NCBI RefSeq assembly: GCF_012910805.1
Contig: NZ_WTVK01000002.1
Coordinates: 1-64,000 of the forward strand
Source: Aromatoleum evansii
Lineage (GTDB): Bacteria; Pseudomonadota; Gammaproteobacteria; Burkholderiales; Rhodocyclaceae
Reading direction: 5' to 3'
Length of the DNA stretch: 64,000 nucleotides
The translations under genes were made by a program, and so were the position numbers. The notes below the pieces were generated by a model. It saw nothing but the letters and a program-made list of their open reading frames with translations. It was not told where the DNA came from and did no database searches. Positions 53,145 through 63,500 of the stretch are shown here, one piece after another (position 1 is the stretch's first letter; the number at the start of each line of letters is the position of its first letter).

Positions 53145-54110
53145 TCAGGCGTAGACGTCGGTGAAGAGTTCGGCGGTTTCGGGCCAGGGCGAGGCGTTCG
53201 CGAAGGCGACGGCCTCGTCGATCACGGCGGCGACGCGCGCGCGGATCTGCGCGAGGCGCGCGTCGTCGAGGCGGCCGGCGGCGCGCAGGCGCTTGGCGAG
53301 CAGTTCGATCGGGTCGCGCGCCTGCCACGCCGCGAGTTCGGCGCGGTCGACGTAGAACTGGTCGTCGGGCTCGTAGTGGCCGCGCGTGCGGTAGGTGAGC
53401 GTCTCGAGGAAGGCCGGTTCGCCGGTTTCGCGGATGCGCGCGACCAGGCGTGCCGCCGCGGCGTGCACGGCTTCGGCGTCGTTGCCGTCCACGGTTTCGG
53501 CGACGAGACCGTGCGCGGCGGCCCAGTCGCGCACGTGCGCCATCGGCATGGTCTCGCGCCGATGCACGAAGGCCTGCCATTCGTTGTTCTCGCACACGTA
53601 GAGGATGGGCAGCTTCCACACCACGGCGAGGTTGAGCGATTCGTGGAACACGCCTTCGCAGGCGGCGCCGTCGCCGAAGAAGGTCGCGACGATGCCGTCG
53701 TCGCCGGGCGTCATCGTGCGCGCGAGCGCCACGCCCGGCGCGAGCGAGAGTTCGCCGCCGACGATGGTGGAGGTGAGCACTACCCCCAGCTCGGCCGCGG
53801 AGATGTGCAGCGAGCCGCTCTTGCCCTTGCAGTAGCCGGTGCGCTTGCCGAGCACCTCGGCGATCATGCGCCCCGGATCGGCGCCGCGCGCGAGGAGGTG
53901 GCCGGCGCTACGGTGGTTGGTGAGGATGCGGTCCTGCGGCGCGAGCGCGCGCACGACGCCCGCGGCGGCGGCCTCCTGGCCGACCGAGGTGCAGGTGCCG
54001 GGCGCGTTGCCGCCCGCGGCGATGCCGACGAGGGCTTCCTCGTAGGCCCGGATCAGCATCATCGTCTCCAGCAGCGCGAGCGGGGACGGGGCTTGGTCGC
54101 TGTGATGCAT
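53145..54110 (-). CDS. E1 alpha subunit of a 2-oxoacid or acetoin dehydrogenase
   Basis: A 321-residue TPP-binding subunit. GDGAACEGVFHESLNLA followed by ENNEWQAF is the TPP motif, and RSAGHLLARGADPGRMIAEVLG and GKSGSLHIS are typical of PdhA/AcoA. It forms the E1 heterotetramer with the beta subunit. Substrate choice between pyruvate, branched-chain oxoacids and acetoin cannot be read from sequence; length and motif style favour the acetoin type. The upstream PNPOx-GAF gene is on the same strand and may control it. Confidence 0.88.
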   Translation of the reverse strand: MHHSDQAPSPLALLETMMLIRAYEEALVGIAAGGNAPGTCTSVGQEAAAAGVVRALAPQDRILTNHRSAGHLLARGADPGRMIAEVLGKRTGYCKGKSGSLHISAAELGVVLTSTIVGGELSLAPGVALARTMTPGDDGIVATFFGDGAACEGVFHESLNLAVVWKLPILYVCENNEWQAFVHRRETMPMAHVRDWAAAHGLVAETVDGNDAEAVHAAAARLVARIRETGEPAFLETLTYRTRGHYEPDDQFYVDRAELAAWQARDPIELLAKRLRAAGRLDDARLAQIRARVAAVIDEAVAFANASPWPETAELFTDVYA

Positions 54111-54237
54111 GTGTCGCCTCCAGATGTCTGGCGGTCCGAACGGGACCGTCTGGAGGCACTCTAGGCGTGCGAAGCCTGCCGTGTACGGGGCTTAAGGGAC
54201 TCTTAGGATTCGCTGAGGGAAGATTTAGGAAGCCGGC

Positions 54238-55611
54238 TCAGCAGCACGCGCTGTCGGGGCGCGCGCCGCCCTGCCCGACCTCGACGAGGGTCAGCGGACG
54301 CCACGCGGTAAGCAGCAGGCGCCCGCGACCGGCCTTTTCCAGGCGCACGCAGGCCTGCCGCTCGTTGAGGCGGCGACGCAGGAGGATCAGGCGCGCCTCG
54401 AGGTTGTCGGAGAGGTCCGGCAGGCGGATGCGCGGGTCGAGGCGCAGCTCGCGGTTACTAAAGGTGCTGCGGCCGGATTCGACGTGGTCGCGCACCAGCG
54501 CCCAGAAGATCGAGCCGGCCACGCCCTTGATGAGGTAGTCGTCATCGAGGAAGACGCTGTCGTCCTCGGCGTAGTGGCGCACGAGCACCGGGCGGCCTTC
54601 GGAGGGCTGCGGGGGCGGCTCGGGCACGACCACCTCCTCCTGGAGCTCGCTCGCCTGCTGCAACGACAGCATGGTCGCGCCGAGCTGGCCGGCGAGCGCG
54701 ACGAGCGCATCCTCGTCGTCGTAGCCGAAACGCAGGTTGTGCGGACTCTCGACGTAGAGCACGCCGAGCAGGCGCCCGGCGGCGCGGATCGGCACCGCGA
54801 GCTGGCTGGCGGAGTCGGCGAGCCCGGGCAGCGGAATCTCGGTTTCCAACGCGGCCGCGAGCCCGTTCGCCTCCGCCGCGGCGCGGATCGCGCGGCCGTA
54901 GGCGTATTCGAGCGTCGCATAGCCGATGCGGATCGGCGTGCCTTCGCGTGCGGCGACGCCGATCACCCCCTGGCCGAGCGGGATCTCGGAGCCGACGCCG
55001 GAGGCCTCGTAGCCGCGGCTCGCGATCGTGTACAGGCGCGTGCCCGCCCCGTCGAGCAGGAGCACCATCGCGTGGCGGATGTCGAACTGCGCCTCCAGCC
55101 CGTCGAGCGTGTCGCTGAACAGCAGGTCCAGCTCGCGACAGCCGGCGATGCGCGCCGACACGGCCCGCAGCGCGGCGAGCAGGCTCGCGCGGGGGGGCGG
55201 CGGCGCGAGCGCGGCGCCGGGGATGCGCTCTATCGCGGAAACGCGATAGATGTCCGAACCGAGCAGGCGGAACACGCCGCTCATGCCGGTGTGCGATGCG
55301 ATGCCGGCGAGCTTGGCCTTCATGCGCTCGAACAGCGGCCCCGCGGTTTCGGTGCGCAGGTAGCGCAGGCGCAGGCGGAAGCGTTCGCCGGTGTGCGGAT
55401 GCGTGACGATCAGGCGCGCCTCGGGGTTCGCGAGGATGTTGCGGCGCGTGGTGTTGAAGAACTGGTAGGACAGCGCGATGTGCTGGCCGTCGACATACTC
55501 GGTCTGCGACAGGTAGGCGACGTTGGGCGTGCCGTCGGCCGCGCAGGTCGCCATGATGCCCGGCACCGCGCCTTCCAGGCATTCGCGGATCGCGTCGAGC
55601 CGCGGCGTCAT
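54238..55611 (-). CDS. PNPOx-GAF-winged-helix regulator-like protein
   Basis: A 457-residue three-part protein. Residues 1-130 are a pyridoxamine-phosphate-oxidase-like split barrel (GIMATCAADGTPNVAYLS, LANPEARLIVTHP), which usually binds FMN or heme. Residues 160-315 are a GAF domain (FDIRHAMVLLLDG, LGQGVIGVAA, AGRLLGVLYVES). The last 110 residues, including FSNRELRLDPRIRLPDLSDN and RLILLRRRLNE, look like a winged helix. The plan suggests a redox- or small-molecule-sensing transcription factor. It begins inside the stop of a second PNPOx gene (ATGA) and is followed by the E1 alpha gene. It ends in two cysteines (DSACC). Confidence 0.7.
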   Translation of the reverse strand: MTPRLDAIRECLEGAVPGIMATCAADGTPNVAYLSQTEYVDGQHIALSYQFFNTTRRNILANPEARLIVTHPHTGERFRLRLRYLRTETAGPLFERMKAKLAGIASHTGMSGVFRLLGSDIYRVSAIERIPGAALAPPPPRASLLAALRAVSARIAGCRELDLLFSDTLDGLEAQFDIRHAMVLLLDGAGTRLYTIASRGYEASGVGSEIPLGQGVIGVAAREGTPIRIGYATLEYAYGRAIRAAAEANGLAAALETEIPLPGLADSASQLAVPIRAAGRLLGVLYVESPHNLRFGYDDEDALVALAGQLGATMLSLQQASELQEEVVVPEPPPQPSEGRPVLVRHYAEDDSVFLDDDYLIKGVAGSIFWALVRDHVESGRSTFSNRELRLDPRIRLPDLSDNLEARLILLRRRLNERQACVRLEKAGRGRLLLTAWRPLTLVEVGQGGARPDSACC

Positions 55612-56132
55612 TTCGCGTGCGCGAGCGGCTCGCCGGCGCGCGGGCCGGGCGTCTGGTCGAAGGCCGCGCAGGGTGTGAAGGCGATCGCGACGATCTCGCC
55701 CCCGCCGCTGTCGATCAGCGCGTGCGTGAACAGCGGGCCGAAACCGATCGCCCCGAGTTCGGCGGAGAAGGCCCCGCGGTAGCGCTCGATGCGCTCGCGG
55801 TCGCCCGCCTCGAGCGCCTCGACGACCGCATCGCGGCCCTTGAGCTGCAGCGTGCGATGGTTGCACGGCTGGCTGAACACCGCGGCGATGCGCCGCGTGT
55901 CGCGCACGTCGTCGAGGACTTCGCGCGACTGCTCGGCCACGACGAACACGCTCACGCGCCGCTGGTCCGTGGCGACGCGGCAGCCAATGCCGCGCGTGAT
56001 GCTGGGCAGCAGCCCCGCACCGGACGAGCCGACGCTGATCGACACGCCCGCCGTCGTGATGAAGGCCGCGAGCTCGGCGTCGATCGGGGATTCGGGAACG
56101 GCGGACGGAACGGAAGACGGCTGATCGAGCAT
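55608..56132 (-). CDS. Pyridoxamine 5'-phosphate oxidase-like protein
   Basis: A 174-residue split-barrel protein of the PNPOx-like superfamily. SISVGSSGAGLLPSITRGIGC and VSVFVVAEQSREVLDDVRDTRRIAAVF form the barrel and the flavin-contacting strand; FSQPCNHRTLQLKG follows. The function is unknown, and flavin, heme or F420 are possible ligands. The stop overlaps the PNPOx-GAF start, so the two are probably co-expressed and may work together. Confidence 0.72.
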   Translation of the reverse strand: MLDQPSSVPSAVPESPIDAELAAFITTAGVSISVGSSGAGLLPSITRGIGCRVATDQRRVSVFVVAEQSREVLDDVRDTRRIAAVFSQPCNHRTLQLKGRDAVVEALEAGDRERIERYRGAFSAELGAIGFGPLFTHALIDSGGGEIVAIAFTPCAAFDQTPGPRAGEPLAHAK

Positions 56133-56267
56133 CCGGTCGCAGGCGATCGTGGCGGTTGGGGGTCGGGACCGCTCCGCTGCGGGAACGGCGTCGCCGGTCG
56201 TACGCCGGCTCTCAACACAGTATAGTTCGCCCGCCCCCGCGCGCCGCCCGGAGAACAGGTCGGGACG

Positions 56268-56768
56268 TCAGCCCGCGGCGAGGCGGCGATAGGCTCCGCC
56301 ATGGTACACCAGCGGCGCGCGGTCCTCGCGGTCGAAACGCACGACTTCGGAGAGGAACACGAGATGGTCGCCGCCATCGTGGCGCGCAGTGTTGCGGCAT
56401 TCGAAGCGCGCGCAGCAGTTCTTCAGCAGCGGCACGCCGTACAGGCCGTCGTCGATGTCGAGCCCGGCGAACTTGTCGTCCGAGCGCGTCGCGAAAAGCT
56501 GCGACAGGTGCTGCTGATCCTCCGCGAGCACGTTCACCGCGTAGTATTCGCAGGCTTCGAACACCGGCAGGCTGGCGAGATTGCGCGACAGGCTCCAGAC
56601 GATGAGCGGCGGGTCGAGCGACACGGAGTTGAAGGAATTGACCGTCAGGCCGATCGCCTCGCCGCTGGGGGCGCGCGTCGTGACGACGGCGATGCCGGTC
56701 GCGAACATGCCGAGGGCGTCGCGGAACGCGCGGGTGAAATCCTGATGGGTGACGGGCGGCTGGGACAT
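56268..56768 (-). CDS. Flavin reductase family protein
   Basis: A 166-residue FMN-binding protein: FRDALGMFATGIAVVTTRAP, GLTVNSFNSVSLDPPLIVWSL and FAGLDIDDGLYGVPLLKNC are the usual motifs, ending in APLVYHGGAYRRL. It is the type that reduces FMN or FAD with NAD(P)H for two-component monooxygenases. No monooxygenase is nearby. The ATG at 56768 starts at the conserved region. It is divergent from mutY. Confidence 0.88.
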   Translation of the reverse strand: MSQPPVTHQDFTRAFRDALGMFATGIAVVTTRAPSGEAIGLTVNSFNSVSLDPPLIVWSLSRNLASLPVFEACEYYAVNVLAEDQQHLSQLFATRSDDKFAGLDIDDGLYGVPLLKNCCARFECRNTARHDGGDHLVFLSEVVRFDREDRAPLVYHGGAYRRLAAG

Positions 56769-56900
56769 GGTCGGTTCTTGTGATCGGCGCTTGCCCCGCA
56801 CGGAGCAGGCGCGAAAATGGGATGGAACCGGCGATTATCGCTGCGCACACCGCGCAGGGCAACGCGGCGCGGGCATGAACCGAATGGAACAAGGCAAGGA

Positions 56901-57995
56901 ATGGAACGGACGACGAGGAATGGCGACTTCGCGACGCGGCTGATCGCGTGGCACGGCGGGCACGGGCGGCACGACCTGCCGTGGCAGAACACGCGCGACC
57001 CGTACCGCATCTGGCTGTCGGAGATCATGCTGCAGCAGACCCAGGTCGACACGGTGATCCCTTACTACGCGCGCTTCCTCGCGCGCTTCCCGGACGTCGC
57101 CAGCCTCGCCGCGGCCCCCGTCGATGACGTGCTCGCGCTGTGGAGCGGGCTGGGCTACTACGCCCGTGCGCGCAACCTGCACAAGGCGGCACAGGTGGTC
57201 GTCGCACGGCACGGCGGCGGGTTTCCGCGCAGCGCCGCCGAGATCGCCGAGCTGCCGGGCATCGGCCGCTCGACCGCCGCGGCGATCGCCGCCTTCGCCT
57301 TCGACGAGCGCGCTGCGATCCTCGACGGCAACGTCAAGCGCGTGCTGTGCCGCGTATTCGGCATCGACGGTTTTCCGGGCGAACGCGCGGTCGAACAGCG
57401 CCTGTGGGCGCTGGCGGAGGAGCTGCTGCCGCACACCGGAATCGGCACCTACATCCAGGCGCAGATGGACCTTGGCGCGACGCTGTGCACGCGCGGCAAA
57501 CCCGCCTGCGGACGCTGCCCGATGGCGGATATCTGCGTCGCGCTGCGCGAAGAGCGCGTCGCCGAACTGCCCGCGGCGCGCCCGAAGAAGGCCGTGCCGC
57601 AGCGCCATGCGCGGGTCGCGGTGATCGTGGCCGACGGGACGGTGCTGCTCGAACGGCGGCCGCCGACCGGCATCTGGGGGGGCTTGCTGGCGCTGCCGGA
57701 GATTCCCGGTGACGAGACCGACCCCGCGCTCTGGGTCGAAACGCGCTACGGCCTCGCGGCGCAGGCGAAACGCCCGCTGCCGCCGCTGAATCACGTCTTC
57801 ACGCATTTCCGCCTGGAGATCACGCCGCTGCTGCTCGAAGTCGACGGCCACGGGCGCATGGCGGCGGACGCCGACCACCGCTGGCTCGCGCTCAACAGCC
57901 TCGCCGACGCCGGCCTGCCCACCCCCGTGCGCCGCATCCTTGCGAAGCTCGCGGGATCCGGTGGTGATCTGTTGAGCCCGCGCGGGGCGGGTTGA
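56901..57995 (+). CDS. mutY: A/G-specific adenine DNA glycosylase
   Basis: A 364-residue enzyme. The helix-hairpin-helix LPGIGRSTAAAIAAFAFDE, the catalytic Asp in ILDGNVKRVLCR, WLSEIMLQQTQV and the Fe-S loop CTRGKPACGRCPMADIC are present. A C-terminal NUDIX-like domain (PLPPLNHVFTHFRLEI) recognises 8-oxoG. It removes adenine mispaired with 8-oxoguanine. The ATG at 56901 matches the family's start. Confidence 0.95.
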   Translation: MERTTRNGDFATRLIAWHGGHGRHDLPWQNTRDPYRIWLSEIMLQQTQVDTVIPYYARFLARFPDVASLAAAPVDDVLALWSGLGYYARARNLHKAAQVVVARHGGGFPRSAAEIAELPGIGRSTAAAIAAFAFDERAAILDGNVKRVLCRVFGIDGFPGERAVEQRLWALAEELLPHTGIGTYIQAQMDLGATLCTRGKPACGRCPMADICVALREERVAELPAARPKKAVPQRHARVAVIVADGTVLLERRPPTGIWGGLLALPEIPGDETDPALWVETRYGLAAQAKRPLPPLNHVFTHFRLEITPLLLEVDGHGRMAADADHRWLALNSLADAGLPTPVRRILAKLAGSGGDLLSPRGAG

Positions 57996-58013
57996 GCTTG
58001 CGAGTTCGGTTCC

Positions 58014-58069
58014 GTGGGAGCGGCTTCAGCCGCGAACGGGCGCCAATTCGCGGCTAAAGCCGCTCCCAC
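58014..58069. repeat. Palindromic intergenic repeat, family A, copy 4
   Basis: GTGGGAGCGGCTTCAGCCGC and a near complement with one change (GGCTAAAGCC), between the convergent mutY and LON-domain genes. Confidence 0.88.
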
Positions 58070-58092
58070 AGGGACGCAGGGGGGGTTGGGCT

Positions 58093-58716
58093 TCAGCCAC
58101 CTTTGCCGGACTTCGCCATGCGCTCCCCGAGCAGCCCGCGCTGGTCGAGGAACTGGCGGATGATCTCGAGCCGGTCGAGCGGGTCGTCCAGTTCCAGCAG
58201 GGCCTGCTTGGCCTGCGCCGGGATCGGCAGCACCTCCGCGAAGCGCAGGCCGACCCAGCCGGCGTCGCCGAAATCGTGCGGCTCGGGCAGGCGCGCGCGG
58301 CCCGCGTCGTCGACGATCGCGCGCAGCAGCTCGACCAGGGGCTGGCAATTGTCGGGAATGGCCCGGTGCGGCGCCTCGGCGAGCCATTCCACCTCGCCGA
58401 GCAGCAGGCCGTTGGCGCCGTGCTCGGAGCGCAGGACACGGTAGCGGCGTTCGCCGCGCGTGACGATATCCAGCGTGCCGGGTCTGGCGACGTCCCATTC
58501 GACGATGCGCGCGCTCACGCCGACCTCGTAGGGCCGGGCCGGAGCGCCGACCTCGTGGCCTTCCGCGATCAGGTTCACGCCGAACACCGTGCCTTCCTTC
58601 AGGCAGCGCGTCGCGAGGTCCATGTAGCGCGCCTCGAACACGTGCAGCGGCAGCAGCGCGCCGGGGAAGAGCACCGTCTGCAGCGGAAAGAGGGGCAGCA
58701 GGTCCGCATGCTCCAT
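58093..58716 (-). CDS. LON substrate-binding-domain protein
   Basis: A 207-residue protein consisting of a LON N-terminal (PUA-like) domain: LLPLFPLQTVLFPGALLPLHVFEARYM at the start and GERRYRVL in the middle, then helices with QAKQALLELDDPLDRLEIIR. It lacks the AAA and protease parts of Lon. The function is unknown, possibly peptide or ligand binding. It overlaps the ubiX stop by one base (TGATG), so the two are translated together. Confidence 0.87.
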   Translation of the reverse strand: MEHADLLPLFPLQTVLFPGALLPLHVFEARYMDLATRCLKEGTVFGVNLIAEGHEVGAPARPYEVGVSARIVEWDVARPGTLDIVTRGERRYRVLRSEHGANGLLLGEVEWLAEAPHRAIPDNCQPLVELLRAIVDDAGRARLPEPHDFGDAGWVGLRFAEVLPIPAQAKQALLELDDPLDRLEIIRQFLDQRGLLGERMAKSGKGG

Positions 58717-59348
58717 CACGCGTCCTCCCCTTCCGTCTCGCCCCAGCGCTGCATCAGGCGGTGCGGCACGCGGATCTGGTCGAGCACGCGTGCGACGACG
58801 AAGTCGACCATCTCGCCGACCGTCTGCGGGTGGTTGTAGAAGCCCGGGCTGGGCGGCAGGATCACGACGCCCAGGCGCGCGAGCTTGAGCATGTTCTCGA
58901 GGTGGATCGCCGAGAAGGGCGTCTCGCGCGGCACCAGCACGAGCTTGCGCCCTTCCTTGATGGCGACGTCGGCGGCGCGCTCGATGAGGTTCTGCGACAG
59001 TCCGGCGGCGATCGCAGCGAGCGTGCCCATGGTGCACGGACACACCACCATCGCGTCGGCGGGGTTGGAGCCGGAGGCGAGCGGCGCGAACCATTCCTCG
59101 CGGCCGAACACGCGCAGCTGCCCTTCCGCGGCCCCGAAGCGCGCGGCGAGCTGCGCCTCGACCTCGGCCGGGCGCGAGGGTAGCTCGAGGTTCATCTCCT
59201 GGCGCGCGACGATCTGCGCGACCTGCGAATACAGCAGCCACACCTTGCAGCCGGCCGCGAGCACGCATTCGACGAGACGCAGCCCGTAGGGCATGCCCGA
59301 GGCGCCGGTGAAGGCGACGGCGACGGTCTGCGGGACGGCGGGGCTCAT
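58716..59348 (-). CDS. ubiX: Flavin prenyltransferase UbiX
   Basis: A 210-residue flavoprotein: VAVAFTGASGMPYGLRLVEC at the start, VVCPCTMGTLAAIAAGLSQNLIERAADV and LVPRETPFSAIHLENMLKLA are diagnostic. It makes prenylated FMN, the cofactor of UbiD decarboxylases used in ubiquinone synthesis and anaerobic phenol metabolism. No ubiD is in the window. It is coupled to the LON-domain gene downstream. Confidence 0.93.
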   Translation of the reverse strand: MSPAVPQTVAVAFTGASGMPYGLRLVECVLAAGCKVWLLYSQVAQIVARQEMNLELPSRPAEVEAQLAARFGAAEGQLRVFGREEWFAPLASGSNPADAMVVCPCTMGTLAAIAAGLSQNLIERAADVAIKEGRKLVLVPRETPFSAIHLENMLKLARLGVVILPPSPGFYNHPQTVGEMVDFVVARVLDQIRVPHRLMQRWGETEGEDA

Positions 59349-59361
59349 CGGGGAGGGATTC

Positions 59362-60522
59362 TCACTTCAGGTAGTCGGTCAGGATCGCCCAGCGGCCATC
59401 CCGGATCTGCGCGATGCGGCCGTGGCGGTTGCCGAGGTGCTCGTCGCGACTGAAACGATACTCCGGGCCGCCGAAGAAGTCGCGCGGGGTATGCAGCGTC
59501 TCCAGCGCCGCGGTGAAGCGCTCGACGGTGAGATCGCGCCCGACCTTGTCCGCGGCCTTCACGAAGAGGTCCGCGACCGTGTAGCCCATCGCGCTCCACA
59601 CGTTGGGCGCAACGCCGAAGCGCTCGCGATAGCGGCGGATCCAGTCGGCGAGCTGGCCGTTCGCGCCCGCCTCATAGGGGTGCGGCAGCACGGTGACGCC
59701 GTACAGCCCCTCGACCGCCTTGCCACCGAGCTCGTGCGTCTGCGCCGAATAGCCCGACGCGGTCACCAGCATGTCGACGTTCCAGCCGGTGCGGCGCGCC
59801 TCGGACACGGCCGCGACGGTCTCGCGCACGACCGTCGCCAGCACCACGAAATCGCAACCCGCGCCGCGCAGGCGCGCGACCTGGCTGGAAAAGTCGGTCG
59901 CGCCGCGCTTGTAGCTGGTCTTCTCGGCGAGCGGCCGCTGCAGCTTCGCCAGGCCCGCCTCGACGCCCTTCATCACCTCCAGGCCGTAGTCGTCGTCCTG
60001 GTACAGCAGACAGGTCTTGCGGTAACCGTGCGTCTGCACCATGTGGCGCGTCGCCGCGTCCATGTAGTCCTGGTAGGGCGCGAACATCTGGAACTTCAGC
60101 GGGTGGCGCGGCGCGTAAGTCGATTCGTGCGGCGAGAAGGGGAAGAGATGCGGCCGGCCGGCGTCCACGATCGGCGGCATGGTCGCCATCACCACCGGCG
60201 TGCCGAGGTTGGCGAGGAAGGCGAAGACGCGGTCGCGCTGGACGAGCTTGCGCGCGGCGAGCACGCCCTTCTTCGGGTCGTAGCCGGCATCCTCGACGAC
60301 CAGGCGCAGCTTGCGCCCATGCACACCGCCGGCGGCGTTGGCGTCGTCGAAGCGCATCTGCATGCCGTCGCGCACCGGCACGCCCAGCAGCGCGATCGGC
60401 CCCGACAGGTCCTGGATGCTGCCGACGACGATCTCGCGCTCGCTGACACCCGGCGCCTGCGCGGCGGCGGCGGACGCGGCGGCGATGCCCAGCGCGCAGA
60501 AGAGGCGATGGAAGAGATTCAT
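59362..60522 (-). CDS. Leu/Ile/Val-type ABC transporter substrate-binding protein
   Basis: A 386-residue periplasmic protein with a signal peptide (MNLFHRLFCALGIAAASAAA). The mature part is a type I solute-binding fold: EIVVGSIQDLSGPIALLGVPVRDGMQMRFDD-like start, GRKLRLVVEDAGYDPKKGV, SPHESTYAPRHPLKF and NVDMLVTASGYSAQT. No permease or ATPase genes adjoin. In Rhodocyclales such orphans often bind aromatic acids, but the ligand cannot be assigned. ubiX follows 13 bases downstream; the link may be only positional. Confidence 0.87.
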   Translation of the reverse strand: MNLFHRLFCALGIAAASAAAAQAPGVSEREIVVGSIQDLSGPIALLGVPVRDGMQMRFDDANAAGGVHGRKLRLVVEDAGYDPKKGVLAARKLVQRDRVFAFLANLGTPVVMATMPPIVDAGRPHLFPFSPHESTYAPRHPLKFQMFAPYQDYMDAATRHMVQTHGYRKTCLLYQDDDYGLEVMKGVEAGLAKLQRPLAEKTSYKRGATDFSSQVARLRGAGCDFVVLATVVRETVAAVSEARRTGWNVDMLVTASGYSAQTHELGGKAVEGLYGVTVLPHPYEAGANGQLADWIRRYRERFGVAPNVWSAMGYTVADLFVKAADKVGRDLTVERFTAALETLHTPRDFFGGPEYRFSRDEHLGNRHGRIAQIRDGRWAILTDYLK

Positions 60523-60597
60523 GAAGGCTCCCGGCGCCCCTGCGGCGCCACCCCGCGATTATCCGCGAAGCCGCTGCCTCGGCGCCATGCACCGCCC

Positions 60598-63500
60598 TCA
60601 GCCCGCGAACGCGGCATCCTGCACGAAGGGGGCATTGGCGCGCGCGAAGGCGGCGAACTCGAGGGGCGAGAGCGGTTTCCCGATGAGGTAGCCCTGCAGG
60701 AAATCGCAGCCCAGATCCCGCAGGAAATCGCGCTGCTCCACCGACTCCACGCCTTCGGCGGTGACGCTCAGGTCCAGGCTGTGCGCCATGTTGATGATCG
60801 CCTCGACGAGGCTCGCGTCGCTGTGGTCGTCGGGGCAATCCCGCACGAAGCTGCGGTCGATCTTCACCACATCGACCGGGAAACGCTTGAGGTAGGACAG
60901 CGAGGAGAAGCCCGTGCCGAAGTCGTCCAGCGCATAGGCGATGCCGTAGTCCCTGATCTCGCGCATGCGCGATTCGGCCTCCTCGCTGCCGTCCATCAGC
61001 ACGGACTCGGTGATCTCGAGCATCAATTGCGCCCGGCCTTCGCCTTCGGGCAACAGCGTGCGCACGATCTCGGGCAGGCCGGGTTCGCGGAACTGCACCC
61101 CCGAGACGTTGACCGCGATGCGCAGCGGCGACTGCCCCGCCTCGCGCCAGGCGCACGACTGTCGCACCGCCTCGCGCAACGCCCATTCCCCGATGGGCAC
61201 GATCAGGCCGCAGTCTTCCGCCACCTGGATGAACTCGCCGGGCGCAACCATGCCGCGGCGCGGGTGGTTCCAGCGGATCAGCGCCTCGGCGCCGACCACC
61301 CGCCCGCTCGTCGCCGCGACGATGGGCTGGTAATGCAGCACGAACTGCTCCTGCTCGAGGGCGGTCCGCAGGTCCGTTTCCAGCTGGATGCGCGCCAGCG
61401 CGTCGGCCTGCATGTGCGGCGCATAGAACTGGGCGCGGTTCTTCCCCGCCTGCTTCGCCTTGTACATCGCGATGTCGGCGTTGCGCAGCAGGCTCTGCAC
61501 GTCATCGCCGTCGTCGGGAAACACCGTGATGCCGACGCTGCCCGAGATGTAATGCGGCGCGTTGCGCAGCTGGAAGGGCTCGCGCAGCACCGCGACGAGC
61601 TTCTCCGAGATGGCGCGGAGATCCTCCAGGTCGCGCTGGTCGTGCAGGTCGTTCACGACGACCGTGAACTCGTCACCCCCCAGGCGCGCGACCGTGTCCT
61701 GATTGCGCACGCAACGCTGCAGGCGGTTCGCCACGTCGATCAGCAACTGGTCGCCGACATCGTGACCGAGCGAATCGTTGATCCACTTGAAGCCGTCGAG
61801 GTCGAGGAAGACCAGCCCGACCTTGCTGCCGTGCCGCCGCCCCTGCGCGAGGGCGCGCTCCAGGCGGTCCTGCAGCAGGCTGCGGTTCGCCAGCCCGGTC
61901 AGCGGGTCGTAGTTCGCCTGTCGCCACATCGCCTCCTCCTGCTGCTTGCGCTCGGTGATGTCGCTGAACAGGGAGACGTACTCTGAAACCTTGCCGTCGG
62001 CATCGCGCACGGAGGTGATGGTGAGCCATTGCGGATAGGTTTCGCCATTCTTGCGGCGATTCCAGATCTCGCCTTCCCAGGCGCCCGCCTCCGCGAGGCG
62101 CGACCACATCGACTCGAAGAAGGCCTGGTCGTGGCGGCCGGACTTGAACATCGACGAGCGATGGCCGATCACTTCCTCGGGCGCATAGCCGGTGATCGCA
62201 CAGAAAGCCGGGTTCACCGACGTGATCACGCCGTCGGCGTCGGTCGTCATGATCGCCTGGCTCGACGCATTGAACACGACCATCGCCTCGCGCATGAGCT
62301 TCTCGTAGCGGCGCCGCTCGGTGACGTCCTGCACGATCGAATACAGCAGGCTGCGGCCCTCGATTTCGATCGGGCCGCTCGCCACCTCCACATCGCGCAC
62401 CTCTCCACTCGCGAGGCGGTGACGGAACTGGAAGAAGTCCGCCGCGCGCGCCCGCGCCCGTGCCATCTCCTGCAGCACCTCCTCGCGCGACAGCACGTTG
62501 ATGTCGGAGATCGACATGCGCGTCAGTACCGCGTGCCCGTAGCCGTAATACGCACAGGCCTTGTCGTTCGCGTCGACGATGGCGCCGGTCGCCGGATCGA
62601 TCACCAGCATCACCACCCGGCTGTTGGCGAACAAGGCCCGATAGCGCATCTCGCTCTCGGCCAAGGCCCGCTCCATGCGCACCCGCTCGGAGATGTCGCG
62701 CGCCAGCGCGATGTACCCGCCGGAGCCCTCGGCGCCGGCCAGCCGGCTGATCGAGGCGCTGAAGTGATGCACGCCGTCGGCCAGTTCCAGCGCATATTCG
62801 GTCTGCCGCGGCACGCCGTCTGCCGCGATCGCGTCGATGGTCGCATCGAACTTCGCCGCGACCTCGGGCGGGACCGTCTCCGCATAGGGGCGTCCGAGCA
62901 GCTGATCGACGGGGGCGGCAAGCAGCGCCGGTTCCGGCGCATGGCACTCCGTGATCCGCCTGTCGGCGTCGATCAGCAGCATCTTGTCGGGCAAGGACGT
63001 GATCAGGGCCGCCAACCGCGCCTCGCGCGCCGTCAGTTCCGCCGTCCGCTCGGCCACCACGCCCTGCAAGGCGCGGCGGTGCTCGCGCAGTTGCATCAGG
63101 CTCATCGCCAGCCAAGCCAGCGCGGAGCACAGCAGCGCCGCCGCGGCGAGTTCGAACGGAAGCGGCGAATCGTCGCCCCACCCGTCGACGGGCACCACGC
63201 CCAACGTCCACACGCCATTGGGAACCACGACGTCATGCTCCACCGGCTGCTCCAGCGGGCGGTCGGAAGAGGCGGCGATGACCTGCCGCGCCCCCGTGTC
63301 CGGATGGGTGCGCCACAACTCGTAGTCGAAGCGGTATTTCTCGACCGACGGCAACAAGGCCGTCTCCAGCACGTCAGGGAAACGGATCACGACCGCGACA
63401 AAGCCCCAGAACGCCTGACGCCCGCTCTCGTCCGGCAGGTACACCGGCAGGCGCCCGACTGCGCCGACGCCGCCCTGGCGCAAGGGAAAGGGTCCGGCCA

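Noticed and set aside
59293-61986. Long plus-strand open frame of 897 codons antisense to ubiX, the binding protein and the GGDEF-EAL gene
   Set aside because: It spans three well-supported minus-strand genes and its translation has no recognisable motif; it is a composition artefact.
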